From the NCBI RefSeq assembly GCF_029784135.1, contig NC_073744.1, forward strand, positions 71,846,593 through 71,910,592: a DNA stretch of 64,000 nucleotides, read 5' to 3'. The notes under the pieces were generated by a model, which was not told where the DNA came from, did no database searches, and saw nothing but the letters and a program-made list of their open reading frames with translations. Each line of letters begins with the position of its first letter. Positions within the stretch are counted from its first letter, which is position 1. Shown piece after piece: positions 11,325-22,060 of this stretch. Position numbers and translations under genes: made by a program. This stretch comes from Toxorhynchites rutilus septentrionalis. Taxonomy: Eukaryota; Arthropoda; Insecta; Diptera; Culicidae.

Positions 11325-12670
11325 CAGCTCTGCCGCAATTTCGCAAAGTGACGCAAGCGCCAAAATTGTCATTTTACGTTTTTTGTTATAGATCGATAAA
11401 GAATACCAAATCCTTTCAAACAATTGTGAAGTTTTACAGAAATGTGGAAAAATGACCCCGTAAAAGCTTGAAAACAGTTTGGCGCAAGCGCCAATTCCAC
11501 TGTGATGTGGCGCAAGCGCCATTTCCCCTATGATGTGACGTAATTTGATTGTGATGCGATGTGATTTTGTTATCTGTTCTGATAGCGTAGGATGAACGAG
11601 CATGGACAGCAAATTTCACATAACAACATCTTCCGTAATGAACGTTTAGCATAATAAAAGTCACATACCTTCTATCTTGTAAAAAATACTTTTCCGAAAA
11701 GCTCGTCATGCCAAATATTTTAATCAAAAACAGTCCATCCCCATGCAATGCTACTTTTATAATAGCAATTCTGTTTTAGAACTACAAATCATGTACTAAG
11801 TAGCTCATAAGATCATGTACTTTAAATTCATAAAATCAAACCCAGCTTAACGGAATAATTTATCCTGCTGTTCTCACATATAGCTAATAAAGATTAGAAC
11901 TAAATAGTTCAAACTCAATAATTTAATTGTTGATTACTACGATAATATGTAGTGTCTTTTTTCTTCAGGCATCGAGGGACAAAGCTTCTTGACGATGTTT
12001 ACTGCTAAATTCTTCTTTCGAATAAATTGAGGCTGAGTGTTGATTGAATGGTAAATGTCGGATTTGGTGAACAGCTGCACTCTTCTAAATGCTTCATCGA
12101 AACGCATCTTGTAACAAAACTCAAAACATCCTCGCGTAAACTGTATCTGTTTTATATCGGATTATTTCGGACGGCATTATCTTATTTAACACGGATGGTT
12201 TCAATTGCATTTCGAATTCGAAAAAAAGGTGCTGTCCGAAATTATTGCGATCGGGTTCTCAACTACGTTAATCTGCTTGACGCATGCTACTAATTCGGAA
12301 AAGTGTGTGGATTCTTCTCCCTGATGCTTCCTCATGCTTCGCTCAACGGCGGCATGTTGTAGAAAATAATTGGAAATAGATTCTTGCATACTTTGATGGA
12401 TGAACGCCAATCGGTTGTGGAAACAGCGATTTAAATTTGCTGTTTCCACAACAAGCTGGCGTTGGTGGCATAGCTTAGCTAAAACTACATTTTTTCAAAA
12501 ATCAACCCGATGGCAATGTTTTTCCATCAACAGTACACATTTTGTACAGATAAGATTTTCGTAATGTACGCGTATGCTGATTATACATGTAATTTTACAA
12601 AAAGTCTCGTACTAAAAGTTCTTCCCTCTGGCGCTTGCGTCACTTTGCGAAATTACGGCAGAGCTGGCAT
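11325..12670. repeat. Foldback-like segment bounded by inverted repeats
   Basis: About 45 bp at 11325-11370 (with CGCAAAGTGACGCAAGCGCC) returns inverted near 12625-12670 (GGCGCTTGCGTCACTTTGCG). Inside the left part, GGCGCAAGCGCC palindromes recur near 11473-11520. The interior has no credible coding frame. It sits between two Tc1-like remnants and could be a non-autonomous DNA element. Confidence 0.45.
12401..12465. repeat. Long near-perfect palindrome
   Basis: TTGTGGAAACAGC at 12415 and its inverse at 12439-12451 flank an AT-rich centre, and the pairing continues outward through CGCCAA/TTGGCG-like blocks with a few mismatches. On both strands it would form a hairpin of roughly 25-bp arms. 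Confidence 0.6.
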
Positions 12671-12939
12671 AAGGTTTCGAAAATCAATAAAAACTAAATT
12701 TTTGGGGAAAAACTTCGCCTGCGAATGCGAGTTTGAATACAGTATTGTTATTTTAATTTTAATACTATGATAAGTAATGTGAATTAATTGTGCAAATTTC
12801 TTTCGAGAATTATAGCCATGAATAGAGCAACAGTGATGAATAAAAAAATAGAAATTTCTAAAATGAAATATTGGCTCCTATTATGTAATTCAAGGTGAAC
12901 AGAACTTTGATGGTTAGCGCTATTTTGCTGTTATAGATG

Positions 12940-13600
12940 CACTGCGTTTCACAACTATAGAACCACTCCATTTTTATGAATTTCCAGAGATAAGTAAAAA
13001 ATCGGTTGATTTGAAGTGTATAGTGTAGAGTACAATAACTATCTTCATTTAAAAGACTGGTCATTTGAACGTTCTTGTTGTGTCCAGGCGCCAAATATTT
13101 AAAAAAAACTGAAATTCCAGTGTTTCATAACTATAGAACCAGATGGAAAAACTCTTACTCCTTTACAATGTCAGTTTCACATGAATTACAATAAGTTTCT
13201 AATTCGTAGATCATCTTTAGTTCTCAATCAGTTTAAATAACCCATTCGGGGTGGTTTTGACCAAGCTGTGCCATGTTGTAGTGTGTATTTCGTTCTACGC
13301 CGAGGATACTGCTAGTTTCAGATCTTCAAATCACTCATACGGTTTGTAAGCTGCATCTATTATTTGTACAAATACTCCTTATATGTTTTGGCAGGTTTTT
13401 GATCTGGTAAACAAGCTAACCAGCTCATAATCTGAAGCCCCTATTCATTAAACCATGCCGTCACCTTCCAGATTTTATGAATTAATGCCAAATTATCCAA
13501 TTATCACATTGTTTTTGATGCAAAATCAGCAGTACTTTATTGCACATTTAACTGTGCATTCGTGTTGATGAGAAGCTATCTGAACCAGGACTTTTTGAAA
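12940..13600 (-). mobile_element. Second decayed Tc1-like element copy
   Basis: Begins CACTGCGTTTCACAACTA as at 10487 and is colinear with that copy throughout, including the block with CCATTCGGG. It is independently mutated, so the two are old dispersed or duplicated copies rather than a recent repeat. Confidence 0.6.
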
Positions 13601-14117
13601 ATAAAATTTCCTCAAACCACCAAACTGCTGCCTGCAAAGCAACGAGTTGAAAAATTACATGACACGTTCCGTAAATCCTTCCAGTATGATGAAATTCTAT
13701 TCAAGTTGAGTTTCTTTTTATCAGAGAAGTTTTCCTGAAATAGTGAAACCCATGAGATTAGCTTCCACATTAGTTCTTGGATAGTGAAAAAACTGGTAAA
13801 ATCCAGTTTAAACTGGAACATTGGGAACGCTGTTTATTGTACTTCTCTGTGTGATGAAGAGGATCAATGGAACAATAAAAAGAACAGGCCATCGGTCCGG
13901 CGTCACCAGAGAGGTGCTGCTTCTTCACCGTTCTTGATGCTTTGGATGCACTCCATTTGATGCACGAAAAGGCGAAAGGAAAAAAAAACACATTATAAAC
14001 CACATTGATGGAGAAAATGAAAAAAAACCGCTTCGATATAACGCTTTATTGGAGAGACGAACAATGCATGTCCGGCTTCTTTCAGCACTCGACGAGGAAT
14101 GACAGAAATTCTTATTC
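13601..14117. other. No recognised feature
   Basis: Several short open frames on the minus strand (13612-14137) overlap here. None shows a known motif or splice structure, and I do not regard them as genes. Confidence 0.3.
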
Positions 14118-14760
14118 ATGACTAGCTGATCCGGCAAACTTCGGCCCGTCCAAAATTTATTTTTTTGTTATCAATACCTTCAAACATTCACGTTTTCTTA
14201 CTAAGCGCAAGTTCATGAGTCCAATCGCAGAACTGTTCATTGATTGATCTTTTAATCGACTCCGTTGAATTTACCTTTTACTAAAAAATTCCTAGTACTT
14301 CTACCAAAACTCATCATTATAATATCAGATTATTTTCAGACACAATTCTCTTTCAAGATTTTTCAGCCACTTGCAAATAACATGTTTCTCCGTCACATGA
14401 AATAAATGTTTGATACAGAAAATATGATACAATAAAGACCGATCCCTCCCCTCTCCTCCCCTTAGAGAGGGGGAGGAGTGTCTATAAAAACGCCATAAAA
14501 ACGTTACGTGCCTCCTAAAATTTTCACATGCGAAATTTGGCTCGATTTGCTTGATTAGTTTTCGAGTTATGCAGAAATTTGTTTTTCATTTGTATGACAG
14601 ACTACCCTAAGAGAGGGGTGAGGAGTATCTAACCAATCATTTATTGCACCCAATGCCAAATTTGGTTTCGTTTGCTTGATTAATTCTCGAGTAATGCAGA
14701 AATTTGTGTTTAATTTGTATGGCAGCCCCCCAGAACGTACAAACATCGATTAATCTGGAT
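14118..14760 (-). mobile_element. Dispersed repeat with Helitron-like end, copy 1
   Basis: Starts ACTAGCTGATCCGGCAAACT, the inverse of a TTTGCCGG...CTAGT end like that of the Helitron-like element ending near 21889. It then carries degenerate tandem blocks, each with a GAGAGGGG purine run, a TTGCTTGATTAATTCTCGAG-like block and CATTTGTATGGCAGCCCCC. The same arrangement recurs at 17990-18830. Non-coding; class assignment is tentative. Confidence 0.45.
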
Positions 14761-15667
14761 CAAACTGAACAACGTTCGAGCACCTAAAAATGTACACTTC
14801 TTATCACCTGCACAAGTTAACAATATTAACATCAAATTGCCACTTATTGTTACATGTTGCAGTGATTATTGTGGCAAAGGCAACAATACACTCTGCCTGT
14901 CAACTGCCGTGTGTAGAATTTTCAAATAACGCTAAGACGATTTATTCCGAAGGACACTTTTTGCTCTCTGCAATAATCTTATCGTGGGCAACCCCCAAGA
15001 TGCTTAGTCATCCTGACGCTGTATTATCAGCACATCCATAGCGTGCCATCGCGTAGACATGTGTAGAAAGTTCACATTACCGTGAGTGCCACGAGGATTG
15101 GGAATTACACATTCACTCGACATAGAAACATTGTTGCAGTTCGCTTCTCGCGCTCTTTGTAAACAATAAATACATAAAGTTTAATTTATTTGTTTGTCCA
15201 GCTCATATCCGAGCCGTGTTCAAAATGTTGGTTGCACCCAATTTACAACTGTCTAGTGATGAGAGGATGGCACATTACGCTGAGAAACTGATTAGAAGAA
15301 ACCTAAACATTGCAGTTCAAACTTCAATTCCTCGTTCGAACCATCCACCCATGTTTTATCATCACGTGTTTATACGCATTGTGAATTAAAGCACTCAACA
15401 AAATAACACATGTTATCTTGTCTCAGTATCAACTGTGAGTTTTTAGCATTGCAAGATAAGCAAACGATGTGGACCGCAAATTCTGGCGTATATAGTGGAT
15501 TGTTTAGTAAAAATTGGGGCTTATTAAGGCATTTCCAAGTAGTCTGTCTGATATACTTGATTGTTCCACCGATCTTATCGGCAAAATTCTTCGAAGTAAG
15601 TTGTGATAATTTTTTTCTACTGATAGGTCATGTATTCGACACTTTTATGGAAATATCGGTGCCCTTA
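14761..15667. other. No recognised feature
   Basis: About 0.9 kb of AT-rich sequence. Short frames at 14790-15041 and 15410-15688 show no recognisable domain. Confidence 0.3.
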
Positions 15668-15790
15668 ACCCTTTCCCGTATTATTTAATACGTCACACAT
15701 CAAATGATTCCACTACTGTGCTGGGCCTTTTAGCGCCCTATGTTATACAAGTACACCACGAGTGAGACTCGATGTTGTACGGGAAAGGGT
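15668..15790. mobile_element. 123-bp TA-flanked MITE
   Basis: ACCCTTTCCCGTA at 15668 and its exact inverse TACGGGAAAGGGT ending 15790 are terminal inverted repeats, with TA on both outer sides. The size and TA flanks fit a Tc1/mariner-derived miniature element. Confidence 0.7.
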
Positions 15791-16384
15791 TAGAGATCCC
15801 TTCTCACGTTACGAAACTGTCTACTTTCACGTCTTGGAAAAAACCTGTTCCTTGAATTCTCGATCACTTTTCTCCGTCTTTTAAATAGTACTTTGTTGTT
15901 TTTATGCCATCACGCCTATTTTGTAGTCAAAGTGGCAAGCTCGTGAATATTCTCATGTCAGTGCGGTACTTTTTTCGGCGAAAATAAGACATTGGAAATC
16001 GAACTCAACATTCGATCGATAAAACCTCTCAAGCACTCATGTTAGACAATCCAGACTTACCGGTTAGGTACAAATTAGCTAGTCGTGATCCCAACCTTTT
16101 ATTCCGCATCGCCTGTTCCTAGAAAACAGCTGCACTTTTTGATTCTTTTCTTCTAATCTCCACCACCAACACAATCACTTCCACTTGCTCTGAATCAGCT
16201 CTTACTAAACTATTAGCAACTGAGTTCCTCCAAACACAGAGCATTGTCTTATCTCAGAAACGGTTTGCTTTTACAGTTCGTGTTGATGTTTGACCGATCA
16301 ACCAATTTCATCGTTTGAGGAAACTCTTTCGTTGGCGTTATGCCTCTGGGTTCTCCAACTGTCTCTCGGTGAAATCCTTCTTGG
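15791..16384. other. No recognised feature
   Basis: About 0.6 kb between the MITE and the SINE fragment without credible frames or repeats. Confidence 0.3.
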
Positions 16385-16458
16385 ATGGTACTAACGTTCC
16401 CAGTGGAACTTTTGCCGTCTCAACGTAGATTTTACTTGTGTGATTTTTATTAGTAGTA
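16385..16458 (-). mobile_element. Feilai-like SINE, 3' part, cut off by the ITmD37E element
   Basis: On the minus strand this continues the SINE at 17757-17935. It has ACTAATAAAAAT, then ACGTTGAGACGGC and GTTCC/GGAACGTTAGT blocks, matching the end of the SINE at 29487-29760. The ITmD37E insertion separates the two parts. Confidence 0.7.
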
Positions 16459-17756
16459 AAGGGTGTGTCACATCAAATTGCATCACGGAAAAAACGCTGT
16501 AGAAATTTAATTTTTAGGAATTATATCTTCAGCTTTCGCTTATAATCAGATAAGAGTGTATAGATCACGTTGGCCATGCTTCACTGTCAATTTTTCGTAA
16601 ATTTAGAAAAATGTCGTCGAACGAAAAAGAGCGTCGTGAATTAATCCTGTGCACTCATTTCGAGAATCCGGAGTTGTCACATCGGGACATCGGTAAGATG
16701 CTGGGAATCGTCCAATCCACGGTCAGCAGAGTACTAAAACGATACTTCGAGAACCTAACCATCGACCGGAAGGTGAAGAACGGCAAAAATGGATGCTCCG
16801 TCAGTGAAAAAGATCACAAGCGCGTAGTTAAGCAGTTTAGACGTGATCCGAGAAGTTCGGTCCGGGATGTCGCCAATAAGCTGAATTTGTCAAGTTCATT
16901 CGTCCAGCGGACCAAGCAGCGGGAGGGCCTGCGTACATACAAGGTTCAGAAGGCTCCTAACCGCGACGAAAGGCAAAACATGGTGGGGAAGACGCGAGCC
17001 CGGAAGCTGTACACCGAAATGCTGACGAAGCCGCATTGCCTGGTAATGGACGACGAAACCTACGTCAAAGCGGACTTTCGTCAGCTGCCGGGCCTGTTGT
17101 TCTTCTCCGCAGAGGGCAAATTCAGCGTTCCGGAGGAGATTCGCAAGCAGAAACTATCCAAGTTTGCCAAAAAGTACATGGTGTGGCAACCGATCTGCTC
17201 TTGCGGAAAGCGGAGCGCCCCCTTCGTGATGACCGGCACGGTAAACGGGCAGGTTTACCTTAAGGAGTGCCTACAGAAGCGCTTACTACCACTATTGAAG
17301 CAGCACGAGGGCCCGACCATCTTCTGGCCGAATCTCACTTCGTGCCACTATTCAAAGGACGTGTTGGAGTGGTACGAAGCCAACGGGGTCACCTTCGTGC
17401 CAAAGGAAATGAACCCGCCCAACGCGCCGGAGCTTCGCCCAATAGAGAAATATTGGGCGATTATGAAGGAGGCCCTCCGGAAGAACCCAAAAGTTGTCAA
17501 ATCGGAGGCGGACTTCAAGAGAAAATGGATTACTGTTAAAAAAAAACTACAACCTGACGTTGTACAGAACCTTATGGACGGGGTAAAGAGGAAGGTGCGA
17601 GCATACGGGCTTGGGCTCGAAGTATGAATAAAAAGAAAATGCCAAAAGTTGTTCAATGGTTTTTATTTTACTGTCTAAAATTTTCAAAAGGATCGGTCTA
17701 CTGGGCGAATTTCTACAGCGTTTTTTCCGTGATGCAATTTGATGTGACACACCCTT
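16459..17756 (+). mobile_element. ITmD37E DNA transposon, full length
   Basis: A 1,298-bp element with perfect 49-bp terminal inverted repeats (16459-16507 and 17708-17756, outer sequence AAGGGTGTGTCACATC) and TA target duplications at 16457-16458 and 17757-17758. It carries one transposase frame. It is inserted in a Feilai-like SINE. Perfect repeats and an open frame point to recent arrival, but see the catalytic substitution in the transposase. Confidence 0.92.
16611..17627 (+). CDS. ITmD37E transposase, uninterrupted but with catalytic Asp replaced
   Basis: A 338-residue transposase of the IS630-Tc1-mariner superfamily that would cut and rejoin the element at its terminal repeats. The N-terminal half holds two helix-turn-helix regions (about 20-50, with SHRDIGKMLGIVQSTVSRVL, and about 80-105). 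The catalytic triad position 1 is D148 (VMDDETYVKAD) and position 3 is E279 (RPIEKYW), 38 residues after position 241. That is the 37-residue spacing that defines the mosquito D37E family. Position 241, normally Asp in this motif, is Asn (FWPNLTSCHYS, codon 17331-17333). The frame is otherwise open at normal family length. Loss of a DDE-triad acid is expected to abolish strand transfer, so the copy is probably inactive in catalysis though able to bind ends. Confidence 0.93.
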   Translation: MSSNEKERRELILCTHFENPELSHRDIGKMLGIVQSTVSRVLKRYFENLTIDRKVKNGKNGCSVSEKDHKRVVKQFRRDPRSSVRDVANKLNLSSSFVQRTKQREGLRTYKVQKAPNRDERQNMVGKTRARKLYTEMLTKPHCLVMDDETYVKADFRQLPGLLFFSAEGKFSVPEEIRKQKLSKFAKKYMVWQPICSCGKRSAPFVMTGTVNGQVYLKECLQKRLLPLLKQHEGPTIFWPNLTSCHYSKDVLEWYEANGVTFVPKEMNPPNAPELRPIEKYWAIMKEALRKNPKVVKSEADFKRKWITVKKKLQPDVVQNLMDGVKRKVRAYGLGLEV

Positions 17757-17935
17757 TATTTAGTTGAGGCTGCTATGCCCAGAAACACGTCTTGAATGTA
17801 TTCTCGAGTGGTAAGCTCTAGAATACGCTTGACCACAGTGCAAGTCGGAAGAAATTTCTTTGACGAAAAATCTCCGGCCAGAACGGGAATTGAACCCGAA
17901 CCCGCTGATGATAATAATGATAATGCGCTAACCGA
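17757..17935 (-). mobile_element. Feilai-like SINE, tRNA-related 5' part
   Basis: On the minus strand: GGTTAGCGC, then a pol III B-box-like GGTTCAATTCC inside TTCGGGTTCAATTCCCGTTC, then the shared body (CGTCAAAGAAATTTC, GACTTGCACTGTG, GTATTCTAGAGCTT). It matches the complete copy at 29487-29760. Its 3' part lies beyond the ITmD37E element at 16385-16458. Confidence 0.75.
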
Positions 17936-17989
17936 CGATTTAACGATTACGGGAACCTGTGAAACCCATAAAATTCAATTTACCCATCT

Positions 17990-18830
17990 TCTTCGGAACA
18001 GTTCATTGATTAATCTTCTAATCTACCCTTTAAAATTATTTTTTACTATAAAATTTCAGTACTTCTACCAAAACTCGACATATAATATAATATCAGATTA
18101 TCTTCAAACACAATTCTCGTGCAAGAATTTTCATCCACTTGAAAATAACATGTTTCTCCGTTACATGGGATAAATGTTTGTTCCAGAAAATATGATAGAA
18201 TGAAGACAGCCCTAAATCAGACAATTCCTTTCTCGAGTTTTGCTCTTATCAACATATTCGGCGATCTATTTTTATTTATATAGATAGAAGACTATATAGG
18301 AGTGCGTTTTATCACATTAAAATCCATTTCCACTTTCGAACGAAGATCAAACATCAAATGGACTAACTACGCTTGTCAATATGTAATTGTAGAACACATG
18401 CGAATTGAATTTTTCGAATTTTCAGATTTTCATGTTTGGTTGGAATATGTTTGGTTGAAATATGTGTTTATGGGACCCCCTCTCCTTCCCGGAGGAGGAA
18501 CGGGAGTCATACCATCATAGAAACATTTCTCGTACCCAAAAACCCCCACATCCCAAATTTGGCACCATTTGCTTGATTAATTCTCGAGTTATGGAGAAGT
18601 TTGTGTTTCATTTGTATGGCAGCCCCCTTAGAAAGGGAGTCGGTATGTTGAACGGCCATAGAAATATTTCATTCCCCCTCCCCTTTTTAGAGAGGGGAAA
18701 GATGTGTCAAACCACCATAAAAACATTTATTGCACCCTAAAACCCCCATATGCCTTATTTGCTTGCATTTACTTAATACATTCTCGAGTAATGCAAAAAT
18801 TTGTGTTTCATTTGTATGGTAAATCTACTG
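17990..18830 (-). mobile_element. Dispersed repeat with tandem purine-run blocks, copy 2
   Basis: Colinear with 14118-14760: ACAGTTCATTGATTAATCTT, the TACTTCTACCAAAACTC block and AACATGTTTCTCCGTTACAT. It then has tandem blocks near 18480-18830, each with a GGAGGAG/GAGAGGGG run, TTAATTCTCGAGT and CATTTGTATGG. Strand is by analogy with copy 1. Non-coding. Confidence 0.45.
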
Positions 18831-18862
18831 CATTTCAATTGGCAATTTCTTCACGTTGGCTC

Positions 18863-18915
18863 AATATAATGCTGCTCTCTTTTCACACTCGATGAAAAGA
18901 GAGCAGCATTATATT
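18863..18915. repeat. Perfect 23-bp-arm hairpin
   Basis: Arms 18863-18885 and 18893-18915 are exact inverse complements with a 7-nt loop (CACTCGA). The arm core reads GCTGCTCTCTTTTCA. It lies at the edge of the dispersed repeat. Confidence 0.85.
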
Positions 18916-20429
18916 CAAAAATGAAGTTCGAACAGTGAAAATATTTATTTTTCAAAATAAAAAAACAGAAATTACAGGAGGTTGTGTCCAAGATACGGCC
19001 GCATTGTTGACGTAGAACTACGCTGTTATTTTATATAAGTCGCTTGTTTATATCTTCGGATATCATTCTATAACGCTTTGGCGCACAATCTTAACGTCTG
19101 CTTCGCCATAACGTCAGTTTAATGCATTGATGCATCCTCAAAGGCACCAACGAAGCCCTTATGATGACGGAAAACAAACAATGTTAACTGCTTGGAAAAA
19201 GACTGAATTATGCCACACAGCTTGTACCCTGCTGTAACACCCTTCGAAGCGAATTCTCTGATGAGTTTGTCAAGAGCGACCGCCTTCACCACCAGCGGGG
19301 AGAGCTTGATTTGGTTGCTGCCTGGGTAACGGCGTTTACATGTTCGACCGACGCGCCGAAATCGTCTACTTCGCTGTTGTTCGATGCGGTGTCACACTCG
19401 CGAAGGCTCGTTCAGTGTGAGCGCTCTTCACTGCACCAACATCGCGTGCATCATTAGATGACGCTTACCTCGAAATTTTATTGCCCCTGGCAATGCGTTC
19501 GTTTTTTTGCAGGGCTCGAGCCTGCCTTCCTCTTCTTCTTGCTCATCACAGACTACGCGAAGTGTCCAATTTATGACGCGGAAAGAAAAACACACGATAC
19601 AAATAACGCCAAAAACGAACTGAAAAAACCACACGACGATATCCAAGTTGGATTACCACTGGTGGGGTCCAATCTTAGATCGAAGCGCAGCGAAAGCAAA
19701 GTGAACTGGATTGCTCAACAGTCCGATGCCGAATGAAAGTTTGCCTCAGCGAGATCCACTGTTTATACTCTAAGCAAAAATTCCCCTTCATTCTTCTACT
19801 TTTTCTTTGTTCACGAAGACTTGAAATCCTACGACTTCCCCTCCGTTGGTCGTCGATAAGTTGCTCGTTACTGACTGCTCTGTTCGGGAAAGCACACAAA
19901 TGTACAGAACAAATGTATGGGAAAATGAAAACGCTAAAAGTTTTCATGATTTTTAACCATTTACAAACCAGGGAATTCTAATGTATAGCATATTAAACAA
20001 ATCTTACGGAATTTCCGATTCGTTTAGTATGCAAATCGCCAAAATCCTTTCGCGGCAAAAATAGTTATTAACGTTAACTTTATTTCATAAAAACGTGACC
20101 TGTTTTCTGATTTGGCACCCTTAATGAAAGACGTAGTTCTACGTCAAAAGGATTGAATATACCGATTCCACATCATCCCGATTAAAATGATTCAATCGAA
20201 AATGCGGACGTACGTTCTAGATTCGCGAAAACTTGTACAATGTGAATGATTTGCTACTCCCAAGCGTCATTCGATGTGTTCTCTGTGCAATTTCGCTAGT
20301 TCAGGTCAATCACGGAGAGCAACTACACTCAAACCAGCGTTGGCAGAAAACACTTCACCTTCGGCAGAAAAAATGGTTTTTCGTGTGCTGAAAGGTGAAA
20401 TGAACAAATAAAAGCACCATTTTCAAAAG
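18916..20429. other. Unidentified 1.5-kb repeat-like segment with GACGTAGAACTACG motifs
   Basis: GACGTAGAACTACG near 19000 and GACGTAGTTCTACGTC near 20125 face each other, suggesting the inner ends of a transposable element of about 1.1-1.2 kb. A minus-strand frame between about 19340 and 19230 reads LVVKAVALDKLIREF and KGVTAGYKLCG. I do not recognise this, and it is soon broken. The interior is less AT-rich than its surroundings. Confidence 0.35.
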
Positions 20430-21889
20430 CTTTAAAATCTTATATTATATATAAAATTCTCGTGTCACGATGTTCGTGGTCAAACTCCTCCGAAACGGCT
20501 CGACCGATTTTAATGATATTATACTCAAGAAACTTGGTAGGCATGAGAATAGATCGTAAACTATATATGATACCGCTAGGATACCTATTACTTTATATTT
20601 GATACCGATTAGGGTGTTCCCATGCAAATAAAATTTGAAAAACGTATTTTTTTGCATAAATTTGGCTTGAAAAAAAACTTATAATCATATATATGTATTT
20701 TTATATAAACGATATCAAATAATTGATTCGTCGTTCGTTTTTAAACAGGACGAATTTATTTATTTTGTTCAATGCCAGATGGCACTTCGTCCTCTTCATC
20801 GAATTTCACCCTACATACGCAAGTAACCTCAATTCGACTAAAACTAGGAATATCGCCGGCGAGCTGGAAGCCTTTTTGGATGAGCACAATGAATTATTGA
20901 AATTATTCTAATCACACCCATGCTCGGAATGCAAAATAACAGTCACGCTATTGTCGTCAATCCTGATAAAAAACCGATTGAAGAGCACGTGTGTAGATCC
21001 AATGCGCCACAGTTACTTTAATTATTAGGAGCATCATTACTCATTTTGAATTAATATTTTAATATTATGTGGTTGGAGGAGAAGAAACAAACAAAAGAGT
21101 AATCCATGGTCAACATATTCGCAAAGGTAGAGAGCGAACGACTGCGATTCCTATGAGACAATCAACAGAAGCGGTTCGAGGAATGATAGCGAGACGCTAT
21201 CATGAGTAACACCTACACAGCCTTTGTTCAAACGACAGCACGTGTGTTCAAACAAAAGAAATGCAGTCTTTAATGGGCTCTATTACAAAATTACACGTAT
21301 TTCGTCCAAAATGTTGCTGGATGTATACAAGATTTATAGAAGAATCGTTATTTTCGGACAGTTTTCTAAGTATTTAAGCAACATCGAGTAATGATTTTCA
21401 TCCAAATTTAAGCAATTTAAAATTATTTTCATGTCTGCTAATCTGATACAGATTAAATTGCTCCACGGATACAGATTACTTATTTTGAAGTTTATTTTAC
21501 GCCGAGGCGAGGTTGTTACATTTCATAGCACGAATGATCAGATTTCTGAATGCAAAAGACGAATGCTGAGATCCGATCGATCCGGTCCATTTCTCTGTAC
21601 ATCATAGATCTCATCTCCATTTCCACATCTCACTCAGGTTCGGGAAGTTCCCACGGTCCAATGCAATACACGGCCAAATCTTCACGTATCTGCTCGATAT
21701 CCACGTGGAATCTATCCTTCATCGATCATAATCAATTGAATTTATAGATCGTTGAAACATTTGAACACACATGTATTGCAATACATGTATGTACATGTAT
21801 TGCAATACATTAGTTATTTTTTATTCAACAGTCAAAATATCCTCTAGAAGTAATTTATATGGCAGAACAACGTTTGCCGGGTAAGCTAG
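20430..21889 (+). mobile_element. Non-autonomous Helitron-like element
   Basis: The left end has TATATATAAAATTCTCGTGT followed by GTTCGTGGTCAAACTCCTCC and ACGGCTCGACCGATT, typical of the 5' end of insect Helitron-like elements. The right end GTTTGCCGGGTAAGCTAG at 21872-21889 ends in CTAG, as Helitrons end in CTRR. Palindromes lie 80-120 bp before the end. No Rep/helicase sequence. The inner short frames are not genes. Limits are approximate on the left. Confidence 0.5.
21769..21810. repeat. Two adjacent palindromes near the Helitron-like 3' end
   Basis: ACATGTATTGCAATACATGT (21769-21788) is a perfect 20-bp palindrome. ATGTATTGCAATACAT (21795-21810) repeats its core 8 bp downstream of the first. 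Confidence 0.8.
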
Positions 21890-21954
21890 TGTTTGTATGT
21901 ATAGGAGCAGACATCTCTTTCTCTCAGACTGAACGTCAGCTTGGGATTGTACAA

Positions 21955-22060
21955 AAAAAGTCCAAACGATATCAACGGGAGACGAACCAAGGCCGGCTGG
22001 AATGCAAGACTGTTTTACACAACCAGGCTATCCACATAGCCACTGGCGCTGTTACATAAA
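21955..22060 (-). mobile_element. tRNA-derived SINE fragment
   Basis: On the minus strand TGGCTATGTGG matches the pol III A box and GGTTCGTCTCC the B box, at a spacing proper for a tRNA-derived promoter. No cloverleaf is kept. It is different in sequence from the Feilai-like copies. Confidence 0.5.

Noticed and set aside
19230..19480. Possible histone or ribosomal protein fragment (LVVKAVALDKLIREF)
   Set aside because: No convincing alignment to any histone or ribosomal protein could be made, and the frame is broken.
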